Source: Cellvibrionaceae bacterium (GTDB lineage: Bacteria; Pseudomonadota; Gammaproteobacteria; Pseudomonadales; Cellvibrionaceae). Taken from it: a stretch of DNA of 64,000 bases. The notes under the pieces are model-generated. The model saw only the letters and a list, made by a program, of their open reading frames with translations. It was not told the DNA's origin and made no database searches. This document shows, piece by piece, positions 46,141 through 55,257 of this stretch (position 1 is the first letter of the stretch; each line of letters starts with the position of its first letter). The stretch is from contig JAGKWQ010000018.1 in the NCBI GenBank assembly GCA_021151825.1, positions 62,001-126,000 of the forward strand. Direction: 5' to 3'. Made by a program: the position numbers and the translations under genes.

Positions 46141-47346
46141 TTATCGCGAGGAAGTTTTTGGGAGGGCTAATGAGAGCAGTGCTGCCGATAAAATAAAAAC
46201 ACTTGTTACCCACAAGCAGGCAGGCAGACCTGCAGTTTGATAAATCCATCCTGATAGCAAAGTGCCAATCAACCGCCCCATGGCATTCGCCATGTAATAA
46301 AAACCTACGTCCAGGGAAACGCCATCTTCTTTGGCGTAGCTAACAATTAAATACGAATGCAGCGATGAGTTAATCGCAAATACAGTTCCAAAAATAATCA
46401 GTCCGCTAACTAACACCCAAGCAGTTGGTAAATTGGTAGTTAAGGTCGTGGCAAGTACTGCTGTTATCAGCGTTAATACCATTGCCCAATAGAATGCCGA
46501 TTTTTCATCCGGTGTTGCTCCGGTTTTAGTGCGCAGAATTATCGGCGTGATGGATTGCACTATGCCGTAACCAATAATCCAGCTGGCGAGAAAGCTGCCT
46601 GTCTGCCAAAAACTCCATTGCAATTGGCTACTTAAAAAAACCGGAAGTGCGACCACAAACCAGATATCGCGTGCACCAAATAAAAATAAACGCGCTGCGG
46701 ATAAAATATTAATCGCACGGCTTTTGGAAAATAATTCGTTAAATTCAGGTTTGTTTTTGGCTTTGCCAAGATCTTGTTGTAGCAGAACCAGGCTGGCGAT
46801 CCATACCAGTGTTAAGGCGGCGGCCATTAACATGACGGCCGCTTTAAAACTCGTCAATGCCAACAACGCGCCACCGAGAAAAAAGCCCACACCTTTTAAT
46901 GCGTTTTTGGAGCCGGTCAGTACTGCGACCCATTTAAACAATGCGCCTTGTTGATTATTCGGCACCAATTGTTTAATCGCACTTTTTGCACTCATTTTGT
47001 TTAAATCTTTGGCGATGCCGGAAAGTGCTTGTGCACCCATGACTAATGGAATTGTTAACCACTGCGCAGGCACCGCCAGCATTGCCAAGGCAGTCACCTG
47101 CAAACCCAAACCAATATTCATGGTGTGATTCAAGCCAACGCGTGCGCCCAGATAACCGCCCAGTAAATTGGTGATCACTCCGAATAATTCGTAAAACAAA
47201 AACAGCGCTGCAATGTGCAAAGGGCTGTAGCCCAATTGGTGAAAATGTAAAACTACCAGCATGCGCAAGGCGCCGTCGGTCAGGGTGAAAGCCCAGTAAT
47301 TACCGGTGACGATGGAATATTGTCGAATGGCCGTGGAGTTTTTCAT
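46141..47346 (-). CDS. arsJ: ArsJ-type organoarsenical efflux MFS transporter
   Basis: 401 aa, ATG at 47346. Twelve hydrophobic spans with the ArsJ pattern: YSIVTGNYWAFTLTDGALRMLVVLHFHQLGYSPLHIA at the N-terminus, FELFGV-like LFYELFGVITNLLGGYLGARVGLN, and GSKNALKGVGFF. In characterised pairs ArsJ exports 1-arseno-3-phosphoglycerate made by a neighbouring GAPDH, but no gapdh or other ars gene is near here. The name rests on the family-specific N-terminus. It might serve with a housekeeping GAPDH or a different substrate. Confidence 0.8.
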   Translation of the reverse strand: MKNSTAIRQYSIVTGNYWAFTLTDGALRMLVVLHFHQLGYSPLHIAALFLFYELFGVITNLLGGYLGARVGLNHTMNIGLGLQVTALAMLAVPAQWLTIPLVMGAQALSGIAKDLNKMSAKSAIKQLVPNNQQGALFKWVAVLTGSKNALKGVGFFLGGALLALTSFKAAVMLMAAALTLVWIASLVLLQQDLGKAKNKPEFNELFSKSRAINILSAARLFLFGARDIWFVVALPVFLSSQLQWSFWQTGSFLASWIIGYGIVQSITPIILRTKTGATPDEKSAFYWAMVLTLITAVLATTLTTNLPTAWVLVSGLIIFGTVFAINSSLHSYLIVSYAKEDGVSLDVGFYYMANAMGRLIGTLLSGWIYQTAGLPACLWVTSVFILSAALLSLALPKTSSR

Positions 47347-47461
47347 GGTTTTCCGTAGGTTGGTGCTGGCACTTCGTACAGTGCATACCGGATTTTATCA
47401 TCGATTTATAGCTTTGCTGCTAGACTATAGCGATCAAAAAAATGCATAACGATTTCGGCCT

Positions 47462-48604
47462 ATGAAAACTCCAATCTTCAATATCCATGATCTTATCCTC
47501 GTCCTCACCCTTGCGGTTTGTGTGCTGCTGGTGATTTTCCAGTGGTTACTATCCAAACAAAAAACCATTGCTTCGCTGTTGCTGAGTGGTTTTTTTGTGG
47601 GTGTGGGGTTAACGGCTTTATGTAATTTGCTGCTGTGGAATGATTACATTCAGAGCGAGTCGGCCACAGCAAAAATTGCATTGTCAGTCCTGCTTGCTAC
47701 GGCGGTGGTGGGAAAAAGTGTGTGTTTATTTTTTTATGTAGTTGCAATTACTCGTGCTGAATTTCGCTGGCGGGGAGTTTATGCTTTTCACGGCTTGAAT
47801 TTATTGGCTGTTATTGGATTGATTCTGGGGGCTGGTCTGGATTCTGATCGTTTGCGTTTTATTACCACTGCCCAAACCGAGGCCGGTGTACAGTTGGTAA
47901 ATTTTTTATGGTATTACTTGAAAATAGTCGCGGTGGTTTATGCCTTTGCCGCCGCTTATGTTGTATTCCGTTATAAACAGCAATTGAAAGAATTTTATTC
48001 AACTTTCAGTTTGCAAGCGCCGCTGTGGTTATTGTTATTGACGATTGGTTTTACATTGAACTGGAGTTGGTCGCTGGTGGTTCATATCCTGGGCCAATCC
48101 GTAGGGGTGCAGCTGGCGGATACATTTGGTATTGCCGATAATTACATTACATTTTTATTGGTTAATGCGTTATTTGTGTATAGCTTGTTGTATGCGCATG
48201 AATTATTAGTGACCAAGGAAAAACCGGTCGAAAAAGAAGTAATTGTTCCTGCAGAAATATCCCAGGATGCAATTGAACGTATCCGTCGCACGATGGAAGA
48301 GCAGCAACTGTATTTAAAACAGAATCTGAATATTGAAGAGTTCGCGCGCCATGTCGGTATTCATTACCGCGAAGTGTCGAGCATCATTAATAAACATTTT
48401 GATACCAATTTTTTTGAGTTTGTAAATGAATATCGTGTGACTAAAGCCAAGCAAATGTTGTTGGATACTAATAATGCCGAGATGACGATTCTGGATATTT
48501 TGCTGGAATCCGGTTTTAACAGCAAGTCATCGTTTCACCGGTTTTTTAAACGTTATACGGGAATGTCGGCGGCGGATTTTCGGAAACAGAATTTGAATCC
48601 TTAA
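47462..48604 (+). CDS. membrane-anchored AraC-family regulator
   Basis: 380 aa, ATG 47462. Six or seven N-terminal membrane spans (about residues 8-250; LVLTLAVCVLLVIFQWLL, KIALSVLLATAVVGKSVCLFFYV, APLWLLLLTIGFTLNWSW) are joined by a linker to an AraC/XylS DNA-binding domain (about 280-378). The two helix-turn-helix units read LNIEEFARHVGIHYREVSSIINKHF and MTILDILLESGFNSKSSFHRFFKRYTGMSAADFRK. This type senses membrane or extracytoplasmic signals. It is divergent from arsJ (115 bp) and convergent with the GH16 pair. Target genes unknown. Confidence 0.88.
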   Translation: MKTPIFNIHDLILVLTLAVCVLLVIFQWLLSKQKTIASLLLSGFFVGVGLTALCNLLLWNDYIQSESATAKIALSVLLATAVVGKSVCLFFYVVAITRAEFRWRGVYAFHGLNLLAVIGLILGAGLDSDRLRFITTAQTEAGVQLVNFLWYYLKIVAVVYAFAAAYVVFRYKQQLKEFYSTFSLQAPLWLLLLTIGFTLNWSWSLVVHILGQSVGVQLADTFGIADNYITFLLVNALFVYSLLYAHELLVTKEKPVEKEVIVPAEISQDAIERIRRTMEEQQLYLKQNLNIEEFARHVGIHYREVSSIINKHFDTNFFEFVNEYRVTKAKQMLLDTNNAEMTILDILLESGFNSKSSFHRFFKRYTGMSAADFRKQNLNP

Positions 48605-48678
48605 TCCCCCTTACGTACGCACCCCGTTTCAAAGGGAGGGTGTAGGGGGATTAATCATTTTAGGGGGAATTAATCATT
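48601..48678. repeat. hairpin plus direct repeat between convergent genes
   Basis: Perfect outer arms TTAATCCCCC (48601-48610) and GGGGGATTAA (48645-48654), with inner CACCC/GGGTG pairing (48620-48624 / 48638-48642). A near-copy of the right arm follows at once (GGGGGAATTAATCATT, ending 48678). It overlaps the AraC stop and reaches into the GH16 stop region. The form resembles dispersed CCCCCT-type intergenic repeats and could act as a two-way terminator. Confidence 0.6.
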
Positions 48679-49690
48679 TACGCCTAAACCTAATCCCCAA
48701 CAATCCTCCCAACACAAATAAACCAAAAAGTGGAAATGCTCCACCACCACCGGATTTTCCACCGCTATTGGTTGCAGAACTTATTGCTGATGATGAAACG
48801 GCAGCTGTGCTGCTTGCAATCGCGCTGCTCGCTGCAGTGGAGCTTGCTGCGGAAATAGAACTTGCTACAGCAATAGAACTCGCCACTGAACTTGCACTGG
48901 AGTTACTGGCAGGTTCATCGGTGGGTGGTGTGCCGGCGTAACCTGTTGCATTTTCTTTGGTGAGTGCGAGAACCAAAATGCCATTTTTTACCAACGCATT
49001 CTCCGGTGCAAAATCCACGCGGTTCATATCAAAACTCCAGTTGGCTTTATTCCAGCGACTGGTATCGAATGTATCAAAGTCATCGCGCCAGCCGCCTTCA
49101 AACGTCTTGCTGGTGGTGTTGTAGGCTTTGTATTCGATGTAATTTACAAATTGATAAACTGGTAATACCGAATCATCCCAGGGGCCGACCCAGGCGGCGG
49201 ATTCGGATGACCAGATATTAAAACGCAAACTCTGTTTATTGGTGAGACTGGTGACGGTGCTGGTGCCGTTGATGCGACGAACTTCTACGCCGTCGATAAA
49301 CCAGGCCACATAATCCGGCGTCCATTCCAATACATAGGTGTGATAAGCATCGGCGAGTGAAGTAGCGGCCGTGTGGTGTTGTTCGCTATTAATGGTCGGG
49401 CGCGAGCTGCCGAGAATTACATTGCTTTGCCATTCGGTCGCATTGTTTTTGCCAAAAATTTCGATATCGATTTCTTCCCAGAATGTATTACCAATTTCCG
49501 AACCATCTTTGTAAGTAAAAAATGTTGATAAAACGCCGCTCGCGTTGGCGACACGCATGCGCATTTCGTAGCGACCGTAGAGATAACTGTCACTCGAAAA
49601 AATTTCCGCACCTTTGTAAGGCTTGGCGATAGCGAAGCTGGCAGCCAGGCTCGCGCCCAATGCCAATACAACAATAAAAATATTGCGCAT
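48674..49690 (-). CDS. GH16 beta-glucanase with Ser-rich linker and C-terminal anchor
   Basis: 338 aa from ATG 49690 (a longer frame to 49795 adds a hydrophobic stretch that looks non-coding). Signal peptide RNIFIVVLALGASLAASFAIA. The GH16 domain (about 20-245) has the catalytic motif WEEIDIEIFG (about 79-88), with HTYVLEWTPDYVAWFIDGVEVRRI downstream, as in licheninases. A Ser/Ala-rich linker (about 260-305) leads to a C-terminal GGGGAFPLFGLFVLGGLLGIRFRRK tail: Gly-rich, one hydrophobic span, then Arg-rich end, of GlyGly-CTERM type. So probably held at the cell surface or released by rhombosortase-type processing. Confidence 0.9.
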   Translation of the reverse strand: MRNIFIVVLALGASLAASFAIAKPYKGAEIFSSDSYLYGRYEMRMRVANASGVLSTFFTYKDGSEIGNTFWEEIDIEIFGKNNATEWQSNVILGSSRPTINSEQHHTAATSLADAYHTYVLEWTPDYVAWFIDGVEVRRINGTSTVTSLTNKQSLRFNIWSSESAAWVGPWDDSVLPVYQFVNYIEYKAYNTTSKTFEGGWRDDFDTFDTSRWNKANWSFDMNRVDFAPENALVKNGILVLALTKENATGYAGTPPTDEPASNSSASSVASSIAVASSISAASSTAASSAIASSTAAVSSSAISSATNSGGKSGGGGAFPLFGLFVLGGLLGIRFRRK

Positions 49691-49809
49691 GGTTTTTTTT
49701 ACCCCGGTAAACACATAAAAGATAAACACAAGAATAGATAAGTAAAACAATATCAATAAAAACGGAACCGGCAGCATAAGCACTGCCGACTCCAAAGGCT
49801 GTAAAGCAA

Positions 49810-50976
49810 TTAATTAATTTTAGTCAGCTTGATCCAATCGATATTGAAACCGCCGCTGTTGGCATAAATCGCCAGATTTTGCGCACCGGCCGCTAAATAA
49901 ATATCGTGATAAATCACCCAGTAAGTTCCCCAACCGCCAGTATTCGGTACGTTGATAGTGCCGAGGCCGACCCCATTTTTATCCAGCGTAAATTGCGCGG
50001 TGGTTAGCGCCGAAGCAACTTTGTACTCCACGCGATAGGTGCCGGCCTGGGGAATATTTACATTGTTGTATTTGAACCACTCACCGGCATCGATATAGCC
50101 CACAGTGCCGCCTGCAACGGTAACGCTGCCGCCCACTTCATTAAAATTTTCAGCTTCGATAAATACACTCGGTGCGGGCGTGGTGCCGCCATCCACCGGC
50201 GGTGTGCCGGTATAACCGGTTTGACCTTCGCGGGTTAGTGCGAGCACAAGCGTGCCGTTTTTAACCACGACATTATTGGGATCAAAATCCGCCAGGTTTT
50301 CCGCAAAGGTCCAATTGGCTTTGCTCCAGCGGCTGGTATCAAAACTGTTGAAGTCATCGCGCCAGCCGGTGCCGAAACTGTTGGTGGATGCAACCCAGGG
50401 TTTGTATTCGATGTAATTCACGAATTGATACACCGGCAAAATGCTATCGCTCCAGGGGCCAACCCACTCGGCGATATTGGCGGCCCACAGATTAAAACGC
50501 AGGTCCTGCGGATTGGTCAGGCTGGTGACGAACTGGCCACCGGTAATGCGGCGAGTCTCAACACCATCCACAAACCAGGCGACGTAGTTGGGCGTCCATT
50601 CCAGCACATAGGTGTGATAACCATCGCCCAATGAATAGGGCATGGTATGGACACCTTCGGTTTTGGTGGTGGGGCGATTGGTGCCGATAATCACATTGCT
50701 CTGCCATTGGGTCGCATTGTTTTTACCGAAGACTTCGATGTCGATTTCCTCCCAAAACACGCCGTTTTGCTCGGAACCGGGTTTGTAAGTGAAGAACGTG
50801 GAAAGTACCCCACTGCCCTTGGCGACTTGCATCCTCATCTCGTAGCGACCGTATTTGTAGGTTTGGCTGGAGACAATTTCAGCGGCCTTGTACGGCTTGG
50901 CCTGGGTAGAACTGGTAAAGCTGATAGTCGCGGCGAGCGCAAAGAGCACGCCGGTAAAGCGGTTGAGTTTGAACAT
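49810..50976 (-). CDS. GH16 beta-glucanase with C-terminal CBM6
   Basis: 388 aa, ATG at 50976. Signal peptide (FKLNRFTGVLFALAATISFTSSTQA). GH16 catalytic core (about 27-250) with WEEIDIEVFG. A proline/glycine linker (TPPVDGGTTPAPS) leads to a CBM6-type module (about 270-388; VFIEAENFNEVGGSVTVAGGTVGYIDAGEWFKYNNVNIPQ, ending GGFNIDWIKLTKI), which should bind beta-glucan. It is an evident paralogue of the downstream gene (same core, different C-terminus). Together they would degrade mixed-linkage or beta-1,3 glucans outside the cell. Intact. Confidence 0.93.
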   Translation of the reverse strand: MFKLNRFTGVLFALAATISFTSSTQAKPYKAAEIVSSQTYKYGRYEMRMQVAKGSGVLSTFFTYKPGSEQNGVFWEEIDIEVFGKNNATQWQSNVIIGTNRPTTKTEGVHTMPYSLGDGYHTYVLEWTPNYVAWFVDGVETRRITGGQFVTSLTNPQDLRFNLWAANIAEWVGPWSDSILPVYQFVNYIEYKPWVASTNSFGTGWRDDFNSFDTSRWSKANWTFAENLADFDPNNVVVKNGTLVLALTREGQTGYTGTPPVDGGTTPAPSVFIEAENFNEVGGSVTVAGGTVGYIDAGEWFKYNNVNIPQAGTYRVEYKVASALTTAQFTLDKNGVGLGTINVPNTGGWGTYWVIYHDIYLAAGAQNLAIYANSGGFNIDWIKLTKIN

Positions 50977-51349
50977 AGCGAGTACCTTTTATCTTTATTA
51001 GAAACGCTTGGTGTCTGTAGGAGAAAGCTCTGTAGCAGACAGTGGTGGCGTGGCAACAACCGGATACCACAGGGCTTATCTTGCAGGTATGCGCAAGGGG
51101 CGTCGCACCATTTTGCGCAGGCTGCGTAAAATGGTGCGGAGCAGTTTAGGGGCGGGATTTCTGGTGCGGATATTTGCCGAAACAGCGTATTTGATCGTCT
51201 TTGCCTATACACCGTATGCGGAAAATCTTACCCACTCCTCTGGCAATTTCTCACAGATTTTATCCTGGCTACGGCTTACATTGATCATGAAGGAGCCGGT
51301 ACCTTCCAGGATGGAAGGTGAATCTTGTGAGTTATGGTGAGGAAGGGTT
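50977..51349. other. 373-bp intergenic region between GH16 and small membrane gene
   Basis: Holds the promoters of the GH16 pair (minus) and the 88-aa gene (plus). No gene was accepted here; open frames on both strands lack start-site support and recognisable products. Its main feature is a 35-bp palindrome at 51104-51138, given separately. Confidence 0.5.
51104..51138. repeat. 35-bp near-perfect palindrome
   Basis: CGCACCATTTTGCGCAG (51104-51120), one central G, then CTGCGTAAAATGGTGCG (51122-51138); 16 of 17 arm positions pair. No T tract follows either arm, so it is not a typical terminator. It may be a regulator site or REP-like element. Confidence 0.85.
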
Positions 51350-51616
51350 ATGGATAAGGACAATCTTGATATTGAGTCATTGCTGGCTCGCTGTAACGCG
51401 AAACCTTTAGCTACGCCAGCAAAGGATGCACCGCAAAAATTATTGATAGCCCTGTTTTTTATGACAGTGGGGCTGATATTGATTACAACCGGGTTTATCA
51501 GTTTGCTATTGCGATTGGTCAGCATGGTGTATTTGCCAGTGCTGTGGTTAATACAGCGAACGAAAAATTGCCGGCAGGTAAATATAGAACTCGAACGGCG
51601 CTTAAAACACCATTAA
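51350..51616 (+). CDS. small two-span membrane protein
   Basis: 88 aa, ATG 51350 with a strong site (AGGAAGGG). One or two hydrophobic spans (KLLIALFFMTVGLILITTGFISLLLRLVSMVYLPVLWLI, about residues 30-67) flanked by a charged N-terminus and a basic tail. No family recognised. Convergent with the TonB receptor gene, separated by an 11-bp hairpin. The good ribosome site and sensible composition support a real gene. Confidence 0.65.
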   Translation: MDKDNLDIESLLARCNAKPLATPAKDAPQKLLIALFFMTVGLILITTGFISLLLRLVSMVYLPVLWLIQRTKNCRQVNIELERRLKHH

Positions 51617-51624
51617 TGAGTATG

Positions 51625-51656
51625 TGAATTGCCGCCAAAAAACGAGCGGCAATTCA
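51625..51656. terminator. two-way hairpin between convergent genes
   Basis: Perfect 11-bp stem TGAATTGCCGC (51625-51635) / GCGGCAATTCA (51646-51656), 10-nt loop, between the stops at 51616 (+) and 51670 (-). T tracts are short on both sides. Confidence 0.6.
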
Positions 51657-51669
51657 TCAAGGGCGGTTA

Positions 51670-53850
51670 CTAAAACCTGTAGTTCAGCGTCAGGCGTGCA
51701 TTGACCGGATCGCCATAGGTGAATGTACCCCATGAGCTTTCGTAGTAGTTTTCATCCAGCAGGTTGTAGATGTTGAGTTGCACTGCGAGTTGATCGTTAA
51801 ACTCATATTTAGCCATTACATCAACTAATGAAAAACCCGGTTGCCCGATCTTTTCTTCTACACCCGTGGCCGGATTTACCTGGCGGCGCGGCTCTTCGCT
51901 TTGCCAATCAACGCCGCCGCCTACACTGAGACCATCCAACGCACCGGACAAACGGTATTTGGTAAATAGTTTGAGCACTTTGCGTGGATGCTCTACCGCA
52001 ACGTCATTGTCTTCGGCATCTTTGGCGGAAAAGTGGGTCCAGCCCAGGGTTAGGTCCCAATTGGTTGCCAGTTCGCCGACGACCTCAAGTTCATAACCTT
52101 TGGATTCCGTACCTTTAGCGCCATAAAAAGCCTGGATGTTGGTGCCGGGAACTTTGTTATCGCCATCGCGTACTGCGAAGTTGTCTTGCTCTACATAAAA
52201 CACCGCCGCTGACGCGTTTAAACCGCCATCAAAAAAGGCGCTTTTCACACCGATTTCATAACTATTGCCGGTCAATGGGTCCAGGTAGCCGCCGTTGCGA
52301 TCCCGTGCGGTCTGGGCTTTGAAAATTTCGGAGTAGCTGGCGTAGGCGGAAACTTGCGCGCTTAAGTCGTAAATGGCGCCGAGATAAGGGGTGAGCAGGT
52401 TGTCATGGGATATGTGGTAACCCGCGCCGCCATTCCATACCGCGGGATCCGAGGTTGTTTCCCAGTTGCTCAGGCGAGCACCGGCAATGAGCTTAAAGTT
52501 GTCGGTAAATTGCAGGCGTGCGGAGGTGTAAGCCGCGCTTTGGTTCGTAGTGTCGAAGGAACCCAGTTCAGTCGGATTCCATACCGGTGCGGGATAAGAT
52601 CCATCCCAATCATAAAAATTACCAACACCGGGTACCGTGGATTCCGGTACTCCGCCATTATCCCAGCCACCTTCATGTTTGCTGCGCATCAACCCAACGA
52701 CTAATTCATGGTCGCGCCCAAAGAGGCTGAAAGGCCCGCTCGCCATCAGGCCAAATTGGCTTTGCTTTGGCGCTGCACCGTAGAGGTAAGGATAGGCAGA
52801 CATGCCTTCGCCGGTGGTTTTGTCTGGCTCACCCCAGACCCACAGCAGGTTGGAATCTTCGTCCTGGCGATAGAAGCTGGCGTTAGCGCGCAAGGTCCAG
52901 TTATTGGCAAAGCTGTGATCCAATGTGGTAAACACGTTTTGCTCTTTGGTATCCCACTGGTTCCAATGGGTGGCTGTTGTTTTGGAACGCTTCCAGTGCG
53001 TGCGGGTGCCATCGGCAAACCAGATTGGCAATCCGCCCCAGTAAATACCATTGCGCTCGGTGCGTTCGTCGCTGCCGCCAATGCTGAAGCGGGTGCTATC
53101 GCCAAGATCAGCATCGACTATGGTGTAGAGCACCGTATTTTCAGTATTTTCCAGGTCGATAAAGGAATCCGCTTCTTCCCGATGGGCGATAAAACGGGCG
53201 CGCACGGACCCGTCGCTAACCAGTGCGCTGCCCAGGTCGATAGTGCCGCCACGCTGATCCCAGGAACCCAACGTTAACTCCACATTGCCAGCAAAGTTTT
53301 CACTATTGGCGCGTTTGCGCACGAGATTGACGGTCGCCGAAGGGTCGCCTGAACCGTTGAGTAAACCGGTTGAGCCGCGAACAATTTCCACGCGGTCATA
53401 AATCACGGTGCTGGCATTTTCCAAACCAATATTGCCAGTAACAGTCGGCACACCATCTAACTGGTAGTTGCTGATATCAAAACCGCGTGCGCTCAAACTG
53501 TTGCGGCCGCGATCAACTGCTTTCACAGAAATTCCGGTGGCGCTGCGCAACGCATCGGAGATGGAATCCATCGCCTGGTCTTGTATGACTTGCTGGGTAA
53601 TCACCGAGGCTGCTTGCGGGGTGTCGCGCAGAGAAAGGTTTAGGCCGGTAGCACTGGGAGTGGATATGACGGTGTAAGATTCAGTCTCTTCCGACGCGTT
53701 CTTTTCTTCCAGGGCTTCAACTTTGACCGCTGTTAGTTTACCGGTTGCCGGTTGGTTGTCCTGTGCCTGCACAGCCCAAGGCTGCACACTGGCCATTACC
53801 AGTAATAGCACACTGGTTTTACGTAAGGTGTTGGGTTGGAAATGAAACAT
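51670..53850 (-). CDS. TonB-dependent siderophore receptor
   Basis: 726 aa from ATG 53850 (AAGGA 7 nt upstream). Signal peptide FRKTSVLLLVMASVQPWAVQA-like segment. Plug domain (about 60-190): LRDTPQAASVITQQVIQDQAMDSISDALRSATGISV, ARGFDISNYQLDGVP, and DRVEIVRGSTGLLNGSGDPSATVNLVRKR. A 22-strand barrel ends in the aromatic NARLTLNYRF. The layout matches FpvA/FhuA-type ferric-siderophore receptors. It binds an iron chelate and passes it through the outer membrane with TonB energy. A close match to a Fur box lies upstream. Confidence 0.93.
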   Translation of the reverse strand: MFHFQPNTLRKTSVLLLVMASVQPWAVQAQDNQPATGKLTAVKVEALEEKNASEETESYTVISTPSATGLNLSLRDTPQAASVITQQVIQDQAMDSISDALRSATGISVKAVDRGRNSLSARGFDISNYQLDGVPTVTGNIGLENASTVIYDRVEIVRGSTGLLNGSGDPSATVNLVRKRANSENFAGNVELTLGSWDQRGGTIDLGSALVSDGSVRARFIAHREEADSFIDLENTENTVLYTIVDADLGDSTRFSIGGSDERTERNGIYWGGLPIWFADGTRTHWKRSKTTATHWNQWDTKEQNVFTTLDHSFANNWTLRANASFYRQDEDSNLLWVWGEPDKTTGEGMSAYPYLYGAAPKQSQFGLMASGPFSLFGRDHELVVGLMRSKHEGGWDNGGVPESTVPGVGNFYDWDGSYPAPVWNPTELGSFDTTNQSAAYTSARLQFTDNFKLIAGARLSNWETTSDPAVWNGGAGYHISHDNLLTPYLGAIYDLSAQVSAYASYSEIFKAQTARDRNGGYLDPLTGNSYEIGVKSAFFDGGLNASAAVFYVEQDNFAVRDGDNKVPGTNIQAFYGAKGTESKGYELEVVGELATNWDLTLGWTHFSAKDAEDNDVAVEHPRKVLKLFTKYRLSGALDGLSVGGGVDWQSEEPRRQVNPATGVEEKIGQPGFSLVDVMAKYEFNDQLAVQLNIYNLLDENYYESSWGTFTYGDPVNARLTLNYRF

Positions 53851-53944
53851 GGTTGATCCTTGCATAGATGGCAAAAAATAACTCTGTGGCCATGAACCAC
53901 AGATATAAATAGGATTTTCTAAGTGTAGGTAAAATTTATCAAAT

Positions 53945-53963
53945 GATATTTATTTTCATTATC
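53945..53963 (-). promoter_or_regulatory. Fur box
   Basis: On the minus strand it reads GATAATGAAAATAAATATC, matching 16 of 19 positions of the consensus GATAATGATAATCATTATC. It lies about 95 bp upstream of the TonB-receptor start, which fits iron repression of that gene. Confidence 0.8.
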
Positions 53964-54061
53964 CAATTTTGACACAATGCGTGACAAGGGAAATTGCGCT
54001 CACAGTCTGGTGAAATTGGTATAACCCGGATGCTTGCCTAATTATCTGCCCGGGCGCAAAA

Positions 54062-54081
54062 TACTGTTTTTATATACAGTA
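54062..54081. promoter_or_regulatory. LexA (SOS) box
   Basis: TACTGTTTTTATATACAGTA: perfect TACTG/CAGTA ends with the CTG-N10-CAG core of gammaproteobacterial LexA sites. It lies 15 bp before the likely start of the PA0069-type gene, so it would cover its promoter. Confidence 0.9.
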
Positions 54082-54096
54082 TTGGGGGTGATGAAG

Positions 54097-55248
54097 ATGA
54101 CACTTGATGATCAGGATTTTATCCACCCCGAACACTGGATCGCCGCCAAACCCCAGGCCCGCAAAGGACGTGGCGCGGTGACCAATATCGCCGGTCGCTA
54201 CGAAACCCAACTCATCGAAACAGTGGATGATGGCTGGAAGCCCTATGACGATGACACCGACATCCATCCCGAATTAACAACGTTCGTCACCCCTGAGCTG
54301 GCTAAAACGATCCTCAGCCGCAACCAATCGCCGGACATTCCGTTCAGTGTTTCGCTCAATCCCTATCGCGGTTGTGAGCACGGCTGCATTTACTGTTTTG
54401 CGCGGCCGACCCATGCCTATCTCGGGTTATCGCCGGGACTGGATTTTGAAACTCGCCTCTACGCCAAAACCAATGCCGCTGAATTATTGCGCCGCGAGTT
54501 GGCTCATAAGAATTACGCGCCGAATCCAATCGCCTTTGGTGTCAATACCGATGCCTATCAACCTTGCGAGCGCGAATTAAAAATTACCCGCCAGTGTTTG
54601 GAAGTATTTCATGAGTGCGATCATCCGGTGGGCATGATTACCAAATCGGCGCTGATCGAACGCGATATTGATTTGCTGCAGGAGATGGCGAAAAAAAATC
54701 TCGCTGCCGCTGCGATAACTATCACCACGCTCGATCACAATATTTCGCGCATTCTGGAACCGCGCGCCGCATCGCCAACGCGGCGTTTGCAAACCATTGA
54801 GCGGTTAAGCAAAGCGGGTATTCCGACAATGGTGAGCGTAGCGCCGATCATCCCTTTTATTACCGAACAGGAAATCGAAAAAGTACTAAGTGCGGCTGCC
54901 GATGCCGGTGCAACGGCGGCAGGTTACACGGTGTTGCGTTTACCCTGGGAAATTAATCCGCTCTTTCAGGAATGGTTACAAACCCATTTTCCCGAGCGAG
55001 CCGAGCGCGTGATGAATCGCATCCGCGATATGCGCGGCGGTAAAGATTACGATGCCGATTTCGCTACGCGGATGCGCGGTGAAGGCTTGTGGGCCGATAT
55101 GATCCGGCAACGTTTTATGAAAGGGTTAAAACGTTATGGTTTGGATAAAAGCCGGCGCTACGGTGAATTGGACTGCTCGCGTTTTCGCAAACCGTTGAGT
55201 ATTCCGGTGAAGGAAAACAGGGATGGGCAGATGGATATTTTTGGTTGA
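54097..55248 (+). CDS. PA0069-family radical SAM protein
   Basis: 383 aa from ATG 54097 (GGGGGTG 8 nt upstream; ATG 54091 is also possible, and longer frames run through the LexA box). The radical-SAM motif reads RGCEHGCIYCFARPTH (C-x3-C-x2-C) near residue 92-107. Family features include GVNTDAYQPCER, TITTLDHNISRILEPRAASPTRRLQTI and a C-terminal RRYGEL block. Related to spore-photoproduct-lyase-like SplB proteins. The PA0069 gene is in the Pseudomonas LexA regulon, and the LexA site here supports a DNA-damage role. The substrate is unknown. Confidence 0.9.
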   Translation: MTLDDQDFIHPEHWIAAKPQARKGRGAVTNIAGRYETQLIETVDDGWKPYDDDTDIHPELTTFVTPELAKTILSRNQSPDIPFSVSLNPYRGCEHGCIYCFARPTHAYLGLSPGLDFETRLYAKTNAAELLRRELAHKNYAPNPIAFGVNTDAYQPCERELKITRQCLEVFHECDHPVGMITKSALIERDIDLLQEMAKKNLAAAAITITTLDHNISRILEPRAASPTRRLQTIERLSKAGIPTMVSVAPIIPFITEQEIEKVLSAAADAGATAAGYTVLRLPWEINPLFQEWLQTHFPERAERVMNRIRDMRGGKDYDADFATRMRGEGLWADMIRQRFMKGLKRYGLDKSRRYGELDCSRFRKPLSIPVKENRDGQMDIFG

Positions 55249-55257
55249 ATTAGTTAG

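Noticed and set aside
50647..51129. 160-aa plus-strand open frame across the GH16 5' end
   Set aside because: Mostly antisense to a clear GH16 gene, with no recognisable product; its 3' end reaches into the palindrome.
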